This document shows, in pieces, positions 52,337 through 62,400 of a DNA stretch of 64,000 nt (positions within the stretch are counted from its first letter, which is position 1; each line of letters begins with the position of its first letter). The DNA is from Mariniphaga sediminis (GTDB lineage: Bacteria; Bacteroidota; Bacteroidia; Bacteroidales; Prolixibacteraceae): assembly GCF_003573545.1 (NCBI RefSeq), contig NZ_QWET01000016.1:62001-126000 (forward strand), given 5' to 3'. Below the pieces are notes generated by a model. The model was given only the letters and a program-made list of their open reading frames with translations, was not told the DNA's origin and ran no database searches. A program made the translations under genes and the position numbers.

Positions 52337-53421
52337 GTCCTGAAATCAGAAAAATAGAACTGAAAAATCTGGAATTTTTTACACAAAGTGAAATTTTCCG
52401 GCAATTCTCTTTTGTCCCCATAACTCCTTCCCGGGCAAAGTCATATCTTTCAAACCCGCATGGTCGTCCCAACGATGTAGTTCTGATTTTAGCCCTGGTT
52501 GATGGGGATTTGGTTGCATTCCGGAGTATATTTGCAGGTGTGGTTCAATCAGGAAGTGAGACAATCCGGTTTGGCTGGTGCAGTGGTGCCTGGGTAAAAC
52601 CTGGTTTCAGAAGAAAAGGGTTGTCAAAACAACTTCTGGAAGAGGCACTCGCAGACTGGAAAGGCAAACTCATGTTTTCAAATTATGCACCTGAAGCAGA
52701 GAAATTAATTCTTTCAACCAGCCGATTCAAACCCATCCACCAATTTGAAGGCGCCCGTGCGTATCTTTTCCCAAAAACGGTAAAGCTGTTACCTTTTGCA
52801 CAAAAAAACAAGCTGGTAAAAATGGTCTTTCGGCTGATCGATATTTTTATTGCCGGCTTTGCAAAAATTCGGGGTTCGTTTTTCAGCCTTAAAAAAAATC
52901 CGGAAATACGGTTTGAAGAAATGGAATTTCCTGATGCGCCCTGTTATCAGTTTCTTCAAAATAAAAATACAACCTGTTTATTTGGACGGGACGAAAAAGA
53001 ATGGGAATGGATTTTCCGGTTCCCCTGGATTTCAGAAACAAACCGCGAATTAAAAAATAAATATCCATTTTCGGCTTGCTCGGATTCATTCTTTTACCGG
53101 ACTGTGAAGGTCTTACAAAAAAATGAATTGAAGGGCGTTTTTATCTTTTCCGTTCGGGAAGGACATTTAAAAACACTTTATAGCAGCCTTACATCACCCC
53201 TCGAAAACGAAACGGCCCTGTTTATAAAAAAATACTGTGTAAAGCATCAAATCGAACTTGTTACGGTATATAATACCCCCATAGCGCGCCAGTTTTTTGC
53301 TCAAAAATTCCCATTTTTGCACGTTAAAAGAATGGGACAAAAAATATACAGCTCATTTGACATTCAGGGAACAGAAAAATTTCAGATTCAGGATGGCGAC
53401 GGCGATTCAGTATTTACTTAA
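52306..53421 (+). CDS. GNAT-family N-acetyltransferase-like protein
   Basis: 371 residues from an ATG at 52306 that overlaps the deacetylase gene by 31 bp; a TTG at 52333 is the alternative. GNAT features in the N-terminal 160 residues: VLILALVDGDLVAFRSIFAG, GWCSGAWVKPGFRRKGLSKQ (acetyl-CoA loop R-x-x-G-x) and LLEEALADWKGK. The C-terminal half is a second domain with FGRDEKEWEWIFRFPW. Fourth gene of the operon; upp follows 9 bp later. Confidence 0.8.
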   Translation: MGGKSNGETLSPEIRKIELKNLEFFTQSEIFRQFSFVPITPSRAKSYLSNPHGRPNDVVLILALVDGDLVAFRSIFAGVVQSGSETIRFGWCSGAWVKPGFRRKGLSKQLLEEALADWKGKLMFSNYAPEAEKLILSTSRFKPIHQFEGARAYLFPKTVKLLPFAQKNKLVKMVFRLIDIFIAGFAKIRGSFFSLKKNPEIRFEEMEFPDAPCYQFLQNKNTTCLFGRDEKEWEWIFRFPWISETNRELKNKYPFSACSDSFFYRTVKVLQKNELKGVFIFSVREGHLKTLYSSLTSPLENETALFIKKYCVKHQIELVTVYNTPIARQFFAQKFPFLHVKRMGQKIYSSFDIQGTEKFQIQDGDGDSVFT

Positions 53422-53430
53422 TGAATAATA

Positions 53431-54093
53431 ATGGAAATAAAAATTTTAGGGAACAACCATTCAGTATTAGATCAATATCTGGCAGAAATCAGGGATATAT
53501 CCATTCAGAAAGATCCATTACGGTTCAGGGAGAACCTTTACCGGATGGGGGAATTATTTGCTTATGAAATCAGTAAAGAACTAAAGTTTGAGGTAACCGA
53601 TGTTACAACTCCATTAGGGGTGGCAAAGGTGCCGAAACTTGGGGAACAACCGGTACTCGCTACCATTTTAAGGGCCGGGCTGGCCATGCATAACGGCTTG
53701 CTGAAAATACTCGACCGGGCTGAAAACTGCTTTATCTCTGCCTTTCGAAAATATACGGACAACGGCGGGTTCGAAATCGAATTTGAATATATGGCTTCGC
53801 CATCACTTGACGGGAAAGTGGTTATTCTTTCCGACCCGATGCTGGCCTCGGGCAAGTCCATGGAAATTGGGTACAATGCCCTTTTTAGCAAAGGAACGCC
53901 TTCGCATGTTCACCTGGTCTCCGTTATCGCCAGCAGGCAGGGAGTTGATTACATTTCAAAAACCATCCAGTCCAAAAGTGTGACACTTTGGCTGGGGGCT
54001 GTTGATGAGGGATTAAACCCGAAATCATATATTGTTCCCGGACTTGGCGACGTTGGTGACCTGGCCTACGGTGAAAAAATCGATTCGAAATAA
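53431..54093 (+). CDS. upp: Uracil phosphoribosyltransferase
   Basis: 220 residues. UPRT fold with the PRPP-binding loop VVILSDPMLASGKSMEIG (~130), TTPLGVAKVPKLGEQPVLAT, ILRAGLAMHNGL, and the C-terminal uracil-binding YIVPGLGDVGDLAYG. It makes UMP from uracil and PRPP. The PRPP loop reads DPMLASGKSM where many bacteria have DPMLATGGS, a variant also known in this phylum. It ends directly against the convergent reductase gene with no intergenic base. Confidence 0.95.
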   Translation: MEIKILGNNHSVLDQYLAEIRDISIQKDPLRFRENLYRMGELFAYEISKELKFEVTDVTTPLGVAKVPKLGEQPVLATILRAGLAMHNGLLKILDRAENCFISAFRKYTDNGGFEIEFEYMASPSLDGKVVILSDPMLASGKSMEIGYNALFSKGTPSHVHLVSVIASRQGVDYISKTIQSKSVTLWLGAVDEGLNPKSYIVPGLGDVGDLAYGEKIDSK

Positions 54094-54774
54094 TCAAAAA
54101 TATACTTCCACGTTCACGTCGTTGCGGTCAAATCCTTTTTCCTTCAGAATTTCCATGGCATCGAAAATCATATCGCTGTTGCCGCAAAGATAAAAACTGG
54201 AATTTTTATCAAATTCCGCTTCCCGGAGGTAACCGGTGAGACGTCCGTGGTAGTCGCCCGCTTCATCACGCGAAGTGCAAAGAAAGTACCTGCCGGGATC
54301 ATACTCCTCCCGTTCATACGCTTCATCGGCACTGCGCACCCCGTGAATGACGCGATAGTTCAATCCCGGATTACTTTTCACCATACTGTGAAAAGGAGCG
54401 ATGCCTGTGCCGCTGGCAATAAAAACATGCTGATGCGAATCGCGCCTTTCCGAATCGAGGGCAAACCGTCCGAACGGCCCGTGAACCTCCACCATATCCC
54501 CTTTTTTCAGATGCTTTAGCCTGGGCGAAAAATAGCCCCCTTCCACTTCTTTTACCAATACCTCCAAATGGTCTGCTTCTTCGGCACTGTAAATGGAATA
54601 TTCGCGGCTTTGGTAGTCTTCTGCAATGGAAAGTGAAATATGCTGTCCTGCTTCAAATTTAAACCTACTTTTAGGGAGCTGGATAACAAATGCACTTTCT
54701 GTTAAAATTCTAATATCCTGTACTTTGTAGTAATTTGTATCAATCTGTACTTCAGATTTCATTTCGAATGTCAT
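54094..54774 (-). CDS. Ferredoxin-NADP reductase-like flavoprotein
   Basis: 226 residues, cytoplasmic. FAD-binding motif SREYSIYSAEEADHLE (RxYS) and EVHGPFGRFAL. NAD(P)-binding motif FIASGTGIAPFHSMVKSNPG, and the C-terminal FYLCGNSDMIFDAMEIL. The C-terminal residues VNVEVYF end the chain without the usual extra aromatic. It transfers electrons between NAD(P)H and a small carrier. The flavodoxin gene divergently located at 54976 is a candidate partner (inference). Confidence 0.93.
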   Translation of the reverse strand: MTFEMKSEVQIDTNYYKVQDIRILTESAFVIQLPKSRFKFEAGQHISLSIAEDYQSREYSIYSAEEADHLEVLVKEVEGGYFSPRLKHLKKGDMVEVHGPFGRFALDSERRDSHQHVFIASGTGIAPFHSMVKSNPGLNYRVIHGVRSADEAYEREEYDPGRYFLCTSRDEAGDYHGRLTGYLREAEFDKNSSFYLCGNSDMIFDAMEILKEKGFDRNDVNVEVYF

Positions 54775-54903
54775 TCCTTATAATTTTTTTTAAACTGCAA
54801 AAATAGAATCACCTGTAAAAAAAAAGACTTTTTTGTATCTTATTTCACCGGTTATTTTAGAGAATTAACCGATTATTAACACAATTGTTCGGTATAAAAA
54901 AAA

Positions 54904-54911
54904 TAATTTTG
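54904..54911 (+). promoter_or_regulatory. Probable -7 box of the flavodoxin gene
   Basis: TAATTTTG in an AT-rich leader 65 bp before the ATG at 54976; the nearest TTGT (54885) is 15 bp upstream, so the -33 box is uncertain. Confidence 0.4.
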
Positions 54912-54975
54912 AAACCATTCTGAAATTCAGTTTACAAGAAAAATTATTTTAAAGCCGGAAAACAGTTAAACAAAA

Positions 54976-55479
54976 ATGAAAACACTCATCGCTTATGCAA
55001 CAACACATGGTTGTACCGAAAGAATTTCGGAACAACTAAAAGATTACCTGGAGGGCGAAGTGGCCCTCGTTGACCTGAAAGAAAATCCTAATCCACCGAT
55101 AAAAGAGTTCCAGCGAGTTATTATCGGAGGTTCCATTCATGCAGGACAGATTCAAAAACGGGTGAAGGAATTTGGCACCACCAACCTGAAGGACCTTCAG
55201 AAAAAGGAACTGGGATTATTTATTTGCTGTATGGAGGAAGGCGAAACAGCCCACAAACAACTGATGGAAGCTTATCCCGAAGAATTGCACCGCAGCGCAA
55301 AAGCGACTGCTTTTTTTGGTGGTGCATTCGATTTTGACAGGATGAATTTCCTTGAAAAGATGGTGGTGAAAAAGGTGGCCCATGTAAAACAAAGCACCTC
55401 GAAAGTTGATTTTGAAGCAGTCCGAAAGTTTTCCCGACGCATGGATCGCATCTTCAACCCGTTTTTATTCCTTGCTTAA
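54976..55479 (+). CDS. Flavodoxin-domain protein (HemG-like)
   Basis: 167 residues. The flavodoxin phosphate loop is seen as YATTHGCTERISEQL at ~8-22, followed by VIIGGSIHAGQIQKRVKEF and LFICCMEEGETAHKQLMEAY. ATAFFGGAFDFDRMNFLEKM and the C-terminal tail match menaquinone-dependent protoporphyrinogen oxidase (HemG)-type flavodoxins rather than short electron-transfer flavodoxins. Specific activity cannot be assigned. A tail hairpin lies at 55509-55560. Confidence 0.85.
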   Translation: MKTLIAYATTHGCTERISEQLKDYLEGEVALVDLKENPNPPIKEFQRVIIGGSIHAGQIQKRVKEFGTTNLKDLQKKELGLFICCMEEGETAHKQLMEAYPEELHRSAKATAFFGGAFDFDRMNFLEKMVVKKVAHVKQSTSKVDFEAVRKFSRRMDRIFNPFLFLA

Positions 55480-55508
55480 CCCAAAAAATTGATTTTTTCA
55501 ATCAAAAT

Positions 55509-55560
55509 CCGATTTAGATGGACTTACCTTTTTTCAAAAATATAAGTTCATCTAAGTCGG
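55509..55560. repeat. Long 18-bp inverted repeat (stable hairpin)
   Basis: Arms at 55509-55526 (CCGATTTAGATGGACTTA) and 55543-55560 (TAAGTTCATCTAAGTCGG) pair at 18 of 18 positions if two G-U pairs are allowed, around a 16-nt loop. It lies between the flavodoxin stop (55479) and the convergent methyltransferase stop (55637). No T-run follows on either strand. It may be a bidirectional terminator, an RNA element or a small mobile repeat. Confidence 0.7.
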
Positions 55561-55636
55561 GGTTATTGGCATTTATACGTAATATGTATAACCATTAGAA
55601 ATCCCCTGACAATCTAACGGATGTAAAAAATGCATA

Positions 55637-56353
55637 CTAAAAATTCAGGTAAAAGTCGCGGGTAAGCTCTTTGTACTGATCCGTGAATCCGACACCGTCG
55701 TCGTTGTGAATATTCAAAAAATTCTTTTCTGTTTCTGCCTTGTTGTATCCGAATTCCATCAGGTAGCGGTGGGGATATTTCAGGTTGTTGGGCCTGACTT
55801 CAGTCTCCCTCAGTAAAAACAGTTTTTCCTTTTCAGCCATTTTTACAAATTCACTGACTGCGGTAACCGGCAGGATGATGGCAAGTTTTCCGTCAGGTAC
55901 CAAGAGCCGGGTAATACCATGGGCCAGGTCGGCCCAGGGAAGCAGGTGGTTATGTTTGGCCATGGCCAGGTTTCCACATTTCGATTTCTGACTGTTGGTA
56001 AAAAAAGGAGGATTGGACACAATCCGATCGAAAAGCCCCGGTTTACTTTTTACAAAATCCTGGAAAGAGATATTCAGAATAGTTATTTGCTGGTTCCATG
56101 GCGAATTTTCTGCATTTTCAATGGCTTCTTCCGCTGCATTTTTTTCAATCTCAATTCCGGTAACTTTTGCTTCCGAACGCTGGGCCATCATAAGGGCAAT
56201 CAACCCGGTTCCGGCGCCAATATCCAGAATGGTCCGTGCAGTAGAAACATCTGCCCAGGCCCCCAGCAAAACACCGTCGGTACCCACTTTCATAGCCGCG
56301 CGTTCCTGAATAATTCTAAACTGTTTGAACTGAAACCAGTTATTTTTAGCCAT
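55637..56353 (-). CDS. trmN6: tRNA1(Val) A37 N6-methyltransferase-like
   Basis: 238 residues. Class I methyltransferase with SAM motif TILDIGAGTGLIALMMAQ (~41) and the N6-adenine catalytic motif SNPPFF (~115). FKQFRIIQERAAMKVGTDGV at the start is the YfiC/TrmN6 signature. It methylates A37 of tRNA-Val. It is 20 bp after the TIGR02757 gene on the same strand. Confidence 0.93.
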   Translation of the reverse strand: MAKNNWFQFKQFRIIQERAAMKVGTDGVLLGAWADVSTARTILDIGAGTGLIALMMAQRSEAKVTGIEIEKNAAEEAIENAENSPWNQQITILNISFQDFVKSKPGLFDRIVSNPPFFTNSQKSKCGNLAMAKHNHLLPWADLAHGITRLLVPDGKLAIILPVTAVSEFVKMAEKEKLFLLRETEVRPNNLKYPHRYLMEFGYNKAETEKNFLNIHNDDGVGFTDQYKELTRDFYLNF

Positions 56354-56373
56354 TTTAATTCTGCATTGACCTG

Positions 56374-57138
56374 TTAAAAGTCTTCAAAAACTCCCAGTCC
56401 GAAAAGTGCAAAATCGTACTTCACCGGATCGGTGGCATCAAATTTACGAAGTGTTGCAGTAACTTCTTCCACTGCCTTCCAATCGTTTTGTTTCCGTTTC
56501 AGGAGTCCCAGTTTTCGGGCTGTATTTCCGGTGTGCACATCCAAAGGGAGCATTAATTCCGATGTCGGAATTCTTTTCCAAAGGCCAAAATCTACTCCAC
56601 CATTATCCTTTCGTACCAGCCAGCGCAGAAACATATTCAGTCGTTTCCCTGATGCACCGCGTTCCACGTTAGCCACATGCTTGCGGGTACGTTCGCCGGG
56701 AATCTCAAAAAATACCGAATGAAAATGCGCCAAAGCCGATTTTACTGAATCTTCTTTTTTGAAGCCGGTTTCAAACACCTGCTGCAACCCACCGTAGTTT
56801 TTGTAAATGTTTTTCAGCGCCCGGACAAAATAGAGGCAATCCTCTCCATTAAACGTCCGGTGTACGAAAGATTTTAAAACGGCCTGATCCGAAGCAGAAG
56901 TCTCCGTAATAAAATCGAAAGGCCGGTTATCCATAAGTTCCATGAGGCGGAGGGCATTTTTAATAATGGCAGGCCGGTTACCCCACGAAATGGTAGCAGT
57001 TAAAAAAGCAGCAATTTCAATATTTTCTTTTTGGGTAAATTGTTTGGGTACCTGAATGGGATCGGATTCAATAAAAGCAGGCCGGTTAAATTTCTCCGCC
57101 TTTTCGTCAAGAAAGTCTTTCAGTTCAGTATGTTCCAT
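56374..57138 (-). CDS. TIGR02757-family protein of unknown function
   Basis: 254 residues, no signal. Matches a Bacteroidota/Helicobacter conserved family: EHTELKDFLDEKAEKFNRPA, DPIQVPKQFTQKENIEIAAF, WGNRPAIIKNALRLMELMDN, NMFLRWLVRKDNGGVDFGLW and PLDVHTGNTARKLGLL. The last segments recall the helix-hairpin-helix/GPD region of base-excision glycosylases, which is only a resemblance. Biochemical role unknown to me. Confidence 0.85.
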   Translation of the reverse strand: MEHTELKDFLDEKAEKFNRPAFIESDPIQVPKQFTQKENIEIAAFLTATISWGNRPAIIKNALRLMELMDNRPFDFITETSASDQAVLKSFVHRTFNGEDCLYFVRALKNIYKNYGGLQQVFETGFKKEDSVKSALAHFHSVFFEIPGERTRKHVANVERGASGKRLNMFLRWLVRKDNGGVDFGLWKRIPTSELMLPLDVHTGNTARKLGLLKRKQNDWKAVEEVTATLRKFDATDPVKYDFALFGLGVFEDF

Positions 57139-57195
57139 ATTTCAAATGCTGACGGGTTCTGTTCGGAAATTAAATATCCTCCGTTTTCTTTTCAT

Positions 57196-57852
57196 TCAAT
57201 CTCCCTCAATCACCCCATCTTTTATGTGAACAATCCTGTCTGAACGTTCAGCAAAATGATCATCGTGCGTAACAATTATAAAAGTTTGCCCAAAATCATC
57301 ACGGAGTTTGAAAAGCAGATCATGGAGTTCTTCCCGATTGGCCGAGTCAAGATTTCCGGAAGGCTCGTCTGCCAATACTACTGCCGGTTTATTGATGAGG
57401 GCCCTTGCTACAGCCACCCGCTGTTTTTCCCCTCCTGACAATTCAGAGGGTTTATGCTGGAGGCGATCGGTCAACCCGAGATATTCGAGCAGCCTGAACG
57501 CTTCCGTCTCCGCTTCTTTTTTAGAACGCCGCGCGATGAAAGCCGGAATGCACACATTTTCCAATGCCGTAAATTCAGGCAAAAGGTGGTGGAACTGAAA
57601 AACAAACCCAATTTCCCTGTTCCGGAAAGAAGAGAGTTCTTTTTCTGAAAGGGAAGAGACATTCTTGTCACTATAAAATATCTGACCGCTGTCGGGTTTG
57701 CTGAGTGTCCCGATAATTTGCAGGAGGGTAGTTTTTCCTGCCCCACTGGCTCCTACAATAGAATAAATTTTCCCTGACGGAATTTCCAAATGAATTCCCT
57801 TTAAAACCTCAAGCGGTCCAAACGATTTTTTTATGTTTTCTGCTCTTATCAA
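57196..57852 (-). CDS. LolD-like ABC transporter ATPase
   Basis: 218 residues. Walker [19 protein letters not shown]-loop [19 protein letters not shown], signature [16 protein letters not shown], Walker [14 protein letters not shown] and H-loop [14 protein letters not shown]. The length and [12 protein letters not shown] are typical of LolD/MacB-type ATPases that work with LolCE to release lipoproteins from the inner membrane. The permease is not in the window. Confidence 0.9.
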   Translation of the reverse strand: MIRAENIKKSFGPLEVLKGIHLEIPSGKIYSIVGASGAGKTTLLQIIGTLSKPDSGQIFYSDKNVSSLSEKELSSFRNREIGFVFQFHHLLPEFTALENVCIPAFIARRSKKEAETEAFRLLEYLGLTDRLQHKPSELSGGEKQRVAVARALINKPAVVLADEPSGNLDSANREELHDLLFKLRDDFGQTFIIVTHDDHFAERSDRIVHIKDGVIEGD

Positions 57853-57881
57853 AACAACAATTTTACTTAAAAGTAACGAAG

Positions 57882-58910
57882 TTAAGGCATTAGTATTTCA
57901 CTGAGAACATAAAGAAAGTAAATTCCGAGAAAAACTACTCCGGTAATTTTCCCAATTCTCCACCTGCTCAGAAGTAACCAGACAATTAATAAAACAACAG
58001 AACCAAACAGAATAATGGCCGAACGGGAAATATCTCCCCCCGTGCTAATCGCTTCATTCGACATAAGGACAAAGATGGCAAGGGGCAAACCAAGCCCCAC
58101 GAGAATGTCGAAAATATTGGAACCTATCGCATTGCTCACTGCCATATCACCTCTTCCCTGGCGTGCCACAATCATCGATGAAATGAGATCGGGAACAGAA
58201 GTACCTATGGCTAAAACAGTAAGGGCAATGATGGCTTCGGGAATATTAAGAATGTAAGAAATAACCACGGCGAGTTCCACCAGGGCCCAACTCAAACCGG
58301 CTATAATAAATATTGAAAGCAGAAACACCCTGTAATAGTGTTTTTTATCGGGGAATATCCGGCAAAGCAGCCGATCGAAAATATTTAAAACTCCCTTCTC
58401 TGCACAGTCCTGTTCTTCCCTTTCATCAAAAGAAAGGTCGTTGTAGGGAAGAACCTTTTTCCAGTAAACAACGGCTATCACATAAAAAATATAGATTCCC
58501 AAAAAAACAATGGCTTCAGTCAAAGTAAACCTGCCATCCCAAATAAACCACACAAGAAGCACCACCGCAAGCGTATAAAAAAACAGATCGCGCACCATGG
58601 GTTGCCAGGTAAGGCGGGCTTTGCGCACCAATGCCGCAGCACCCACAATAACGAGAAGGTTAAAAATGGCGCTCCCCACAATACTGCCAATTCCAATAGC
58701 CTGGTGATCTCCCGGTTTAAGAACAGAAAACAACGCCACAAAAAGTTCAGGAGCACTGGAGCCAATTGCCATCAGGGTAGCCCCGGCAGCGTCGCTTGAA
58801 AGACGTAAATCATGGGATATTTTATCTAAAGAAGCGATAAAGAAAAGATCAACAATGCGTGCCAGTAATACAAAACAGACCAACAATGCCAGGGTGTACA
58901 GAATAATCAT
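57882..58910 (-). CDS. Calcium/sodium antiporter (CaCA family, YrbG-like)
   Basis: 342 residues with about ten membrane segments in two inverted repeats. Each alpha-repeat has the ion-binding motif: [20 protein letters not shown] with [16 protein letters not shown] (first half), and [20 protein letters not shown] with [18 protein letters not shown] (second half). The acidic residue of the second motif is Asp rather than Glu. A cytoplasmic loop of ~60 residues joins the halves. It moves cations across the inner membrane. Confidence 0.95.
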   Translation of the reverse strand: MIILYTLALLVCFVLLARIVDLFFIASLDKISHDLRLSSDAAGATLMAIGSSAPELFVALFSVLKPGDHQAIGIGSIVGSAIFNLLVIVGAAALVRKARLTWQPMVRDLFFYTLAVVLLVWFIWDGRFTLTEAIVFLGIYIFYVIAVVYWKKVLPYNDLSFDEREEQDCAEKGVLNIFDRLLCRIFPDKKHYYRVFLLSIFIIAGLSWALVELAVVISYILNIPEAIIALTVLAIGTSVPDLISSMIVARQGRGDMAVSNAIGSNIFDILVGLGLPLAIFVLMSNEAISTGGDISRSAIILFGSVVLLIVWLLLSRWRIGKITGVVFLGIYFLYVLSEILMP

Positions 58911-58924
58911 TCCTGTGGTTTTAT

Positions 58925-59299
58925 TTAATCTTCCGGATAATCTTCGATTCTCTTTTTCTCATTTTCAGAATCTTTTTCATCCAGGGAAGAAGCATCATCC
59001 AGCTCTCTTTTTATTTGGTTAGTCTCCTTGTCCACGGCTGAAGAAACCTCGTCCAACTCATGTTTCATTTTATAGGTTTCCCGATCCACGGTTGATTTAA
59101 CTTCGTTGATATCCTTCTTTATATCAGAAGTATGTTCATTGATTTCGCGCTTGATCTCATTGGTTGCCTTTCTAAATTCGCGTAACCCCTTTCCCAGCGT
59201 TTTAGCGATATCAGGAATGGCTTTCGACCCAAAAAAAAGTAATGCCAGCAACATTACAAGCACCAGCTCTCCTCCGCTTATAAATAATATATGATTCAT
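58925..59299 (-). CDS. Sec-independent translocase TatA/TatB-like protein
   Basis: 124 residues. Short N-terminal membrane helix (ISGGELVLVMLLALLFFG, residues ~7-24), then FGSKAIPDIAKTLGKGLREF, the amphipathic helix of TatA/TatB. The tail is long and charged with a duplicated unit (STVDRETYKMKHELDEV and SAVDKETNQIKRELDDA, period 19) that suggests coiled coil. It partners TatC (46145). Whether it acts as TatA or TatB cannot be decided by sequence. -7-like TATATTTG at 59320-59327 on the minus strand. Confidence 0.93.
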   Translation of the reverse strand: MNHILFISGGELVLVMLLALLFFGSKAIPDIAKTLGKGLREFRKATNEIKREINEHTSDIKKDINEVKSTVDRETYKMKHELDEVSSAVDKETNQIKRELDDASSLDEKDSENEKKRIEDYPED

Positions 59300-59363
59300 T
59301 CTTCATTTTGTTTAGCCCACAAATATACAAATTGGCAACATCATTTAAACAGGATGTACCAAT

Positions 59364-59398
59364 AAAAAAACAATAGCCCTGCTAATGCAAGGCTATTG
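59364..59398 (-). terminator. Terminator of secDF
   Basis: CAATAGCC (59371-59378) / GGCTATTG (59391-59398), perfect 8-bp stem, followed on the minus strand by TTTTTTT. It lies 23 bp after the secDF stop. Confidence 0.9.
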
Positions 59399-59421
59399 AC
59401 TAAAGCTATAATTTCATATCG

Positions 59422-62400
59422 TTATTTACGCTTTTCTGCCACTTTTGCCAACTTCTTTTGGAAGTCATAAGCAATAGGCGTAGCCACAAACAGCGATGAG
59501 TATGTACCAACAAGAACACCTACCAGCAATGCGAATGTGAACCCGCGAATAGTGGCTCCTCCAAAGAGGAAAATAGCGAGCAATACAACAAATGTAGAAA
59601 GCGAGGTGCTGAATGTACGGCGTAGCGTACTGTTCACTGCCTCATCCACGTTTTGCTCACGCTTACGTTTCGGATGCAATTTCAGGTATTCCCTGATACG
59701 GTCGAAAACCACCACGGTATCGTTAATGGAATAACCAAGCACCGTTAGAATAGCCGCAATAAATGCCTGGTCAATTTCCAGGGAGAATGGCAACACATTG
59801 TAGAGTAACGAGAAAATACCCAATACGATAAGTGAATCGTGAGCAAGGGCAACTACAGCTCCCAGCCCGTACTGCCAGTTGGTGAAACGAATTAAAATGT
59901 AGAGGAAAATAATTATCAGCGCAAAACTGATGGCAATTACTGCGTCTTTCCGGATATCATCGGAAATGGTCGGTCCCACCTTCTGCGAACTTTGCTGATA
60001 GTCCTCGGTAAATTCTTCGAGGGTTATATTATCATCGAGTAAATCAGCATCCTGAAGGCCTTTCATCAGCATGGCTTCCACTTCATTATCAATATTCTCG
60101 CTGTCGTCATCAATTTTATAGGTAGTAGTAATCCTCACCTGGTTACTGGCGCCGAAGGTTTTCACTTCCGGAGCAGTGCCGTAAACATCAGCCAGCGCCT
60201 GTTGAACATCGGCCACCTCAACATCCTGGTCAAAACGAACTACATAAGTCCGGCCTCCTTTAAAATCAATGCCGTAATTCAATCCGCGAACAGCAAGTGA
60301 GCCAATTGATAAAATAATGAAGGCCCCGGAAAGGATATACGCAATTTTCCTTTTTTCAAGAAATTTGATGGAAGTATTCTGGAGCCAGTTTTCTGTAAAT
60401 TTTGTGGCAAAAAGAATATTCTTGGTCCGTTTCAGTTTCCATTCAAAAATGAGACGTGTTAAGAAAATGGCAGAGAAAAGTGAAGTCAGGATACCGATAA
60501 TCAGCGTAGTGGCAAACCCTTTAATCGGCCCGGAACCAAATACATAAAGGACGATCCCGGTTAAAAGGGTTGTCACCTGACCGTCGATAATGGCTGAATA
60601 GGCATTTTTATACCCGTCTGAAATGGCAAGCTTAATTCCTTTCCCGGCGCGCAATTCTTCCTGCACCCTTTCATAAATCAGCACGTTGGCATCTACCGAC
60701 ATACCAATGGTAAGTACAATACCGGCAATCCCCGGAAGGGTAAGGGTAGCACCCAATGAAGCGAGGATACCTAAAATGAAGAACATGTTGGCAATCAGTG
60801 CAACATTGGCAGTAAGCCCAGCATTCCGACTGTAAAAGAAAAACATGTATACAAGCACCAAAATGAAGGCTACAATAAATGAATACAAGCCACTACTGAT
60901 AGCTTCCTGTCCCAGTGAAGGTCCTACGATTTCTTCCTGGATAATACGTGCCGGCGCCGGCATTTTCCCTGATTTCAGAATATTGGCAAGGTCTTTTGCT
61001 TCCTCAATGCTTTCCAGACCGGTAATACTGGAACGTCCTCCGGAAATTTCATTTTGCACAGTGGGAAAAGAACGCACGTAACCGTCGAGCACAATAGCGA
61101 TTGATTTGCCAATGTTCTCCTTGGTCAGGCGTTGCCAGGTTTTGGCTCCTTCACTGTTCATGGTCATCGACACCTCCGGATTTGAGCCCATTTGATCAAA
61201 ATCCTGGCGGGCATCGGTAATCACGTCACCATCGAGTGGCGCCTGTCCATCGCGGGTGTTCGCTTTCAGAGCAATCAGACGAAAGAAATTACCGGCTTCA
61301 TCCACCGAATTGGCCGTCCACCTGAACATCATGTCCCGTGGAAAAATGCTTTTAACCTGCTCCCGCGAAAGGAATTCATTCACTTTGGAAGTATCTCTTG
61401 AATGGGCAATTCCGATTGCCGGTCCCTGAAATAACTGTCCCTGTTGGTCAGTACTGGGATTCAACACAGCAAAAAGCGGATATTCCTTTCTGAAATTTTC
61501 GAGGTTGTCCATTCCTATATCTGTGGAATCGCTTTCGGTTCCGGCTTCGAGTTCCGAAAGCAGGGAACTTTCTTCTGCAGTGGTATCTGTTTCTGCAACT
61601 GCCGCACTTTCAGTATCTACCCCGGCTGACTCAGAAACATTGCCTGAAGAGGCAGCTTCCATTTCTTTTAGCCGCTCATTGGCCTGGAGCAGGAACGGAT
61701 AAACCTCCTGGTTCTCGTAAGTTTCCCAGAACTCGAGCATGGCAGTCCCCTGAAGCAGGTTACGTACCCGGTTTTGGTCTTTCACCCCGGGAAGTTCCAC
61801 CAAAATCCGGCCTTTTGTCTGCAATTGCTGAATGTTGGGCTGCGCTACCCCAAAACGGTCGATACGCGTACGGATGATATTGAATGCATTATCAATAGCT
61901 GCATTGGTTTCATCCCTGATAACATCCAGCACCTCCTGGTTTGTTGTATTTATATTGATTTTCTCACGCAATTCCAGCGTCAGAAAAATAGAGGCAAGTC
62001 TTGCATTCGGGTCAATTTCTTCAAAAGCCCGTCCGAAAAGGGTTACAAAATCTTCCTGGCTTCCCCGTTGCATCAGCCTGGCTTGTCTTAACGCTGCATT
62101 AAACGTAGAATCATTGTTGTAATTGGACAATGCCCTGATAAGATCATCGACCGAGACTTCCAACGTTACGTTCATCCCTCCTTTGAGGTCCAGACCAAGG
62201 TTCAGTTCCAGCTCTTTTACCTCTTTGTAGGTATATTTTTTCAGCCCCAGAAAATTGTAAACCTCTTCGCCTGAAATGGAATCGAGGTAATTAAATTCCT
62301 GGTCTGAATTGCCCTGGGCATATTCCCGGGCCGCTTTTTCCACCTGTCTGGCTTTGAATGTAAACGAAAGCTGGTATAGACATACCGCAGCAAGCAGGAT

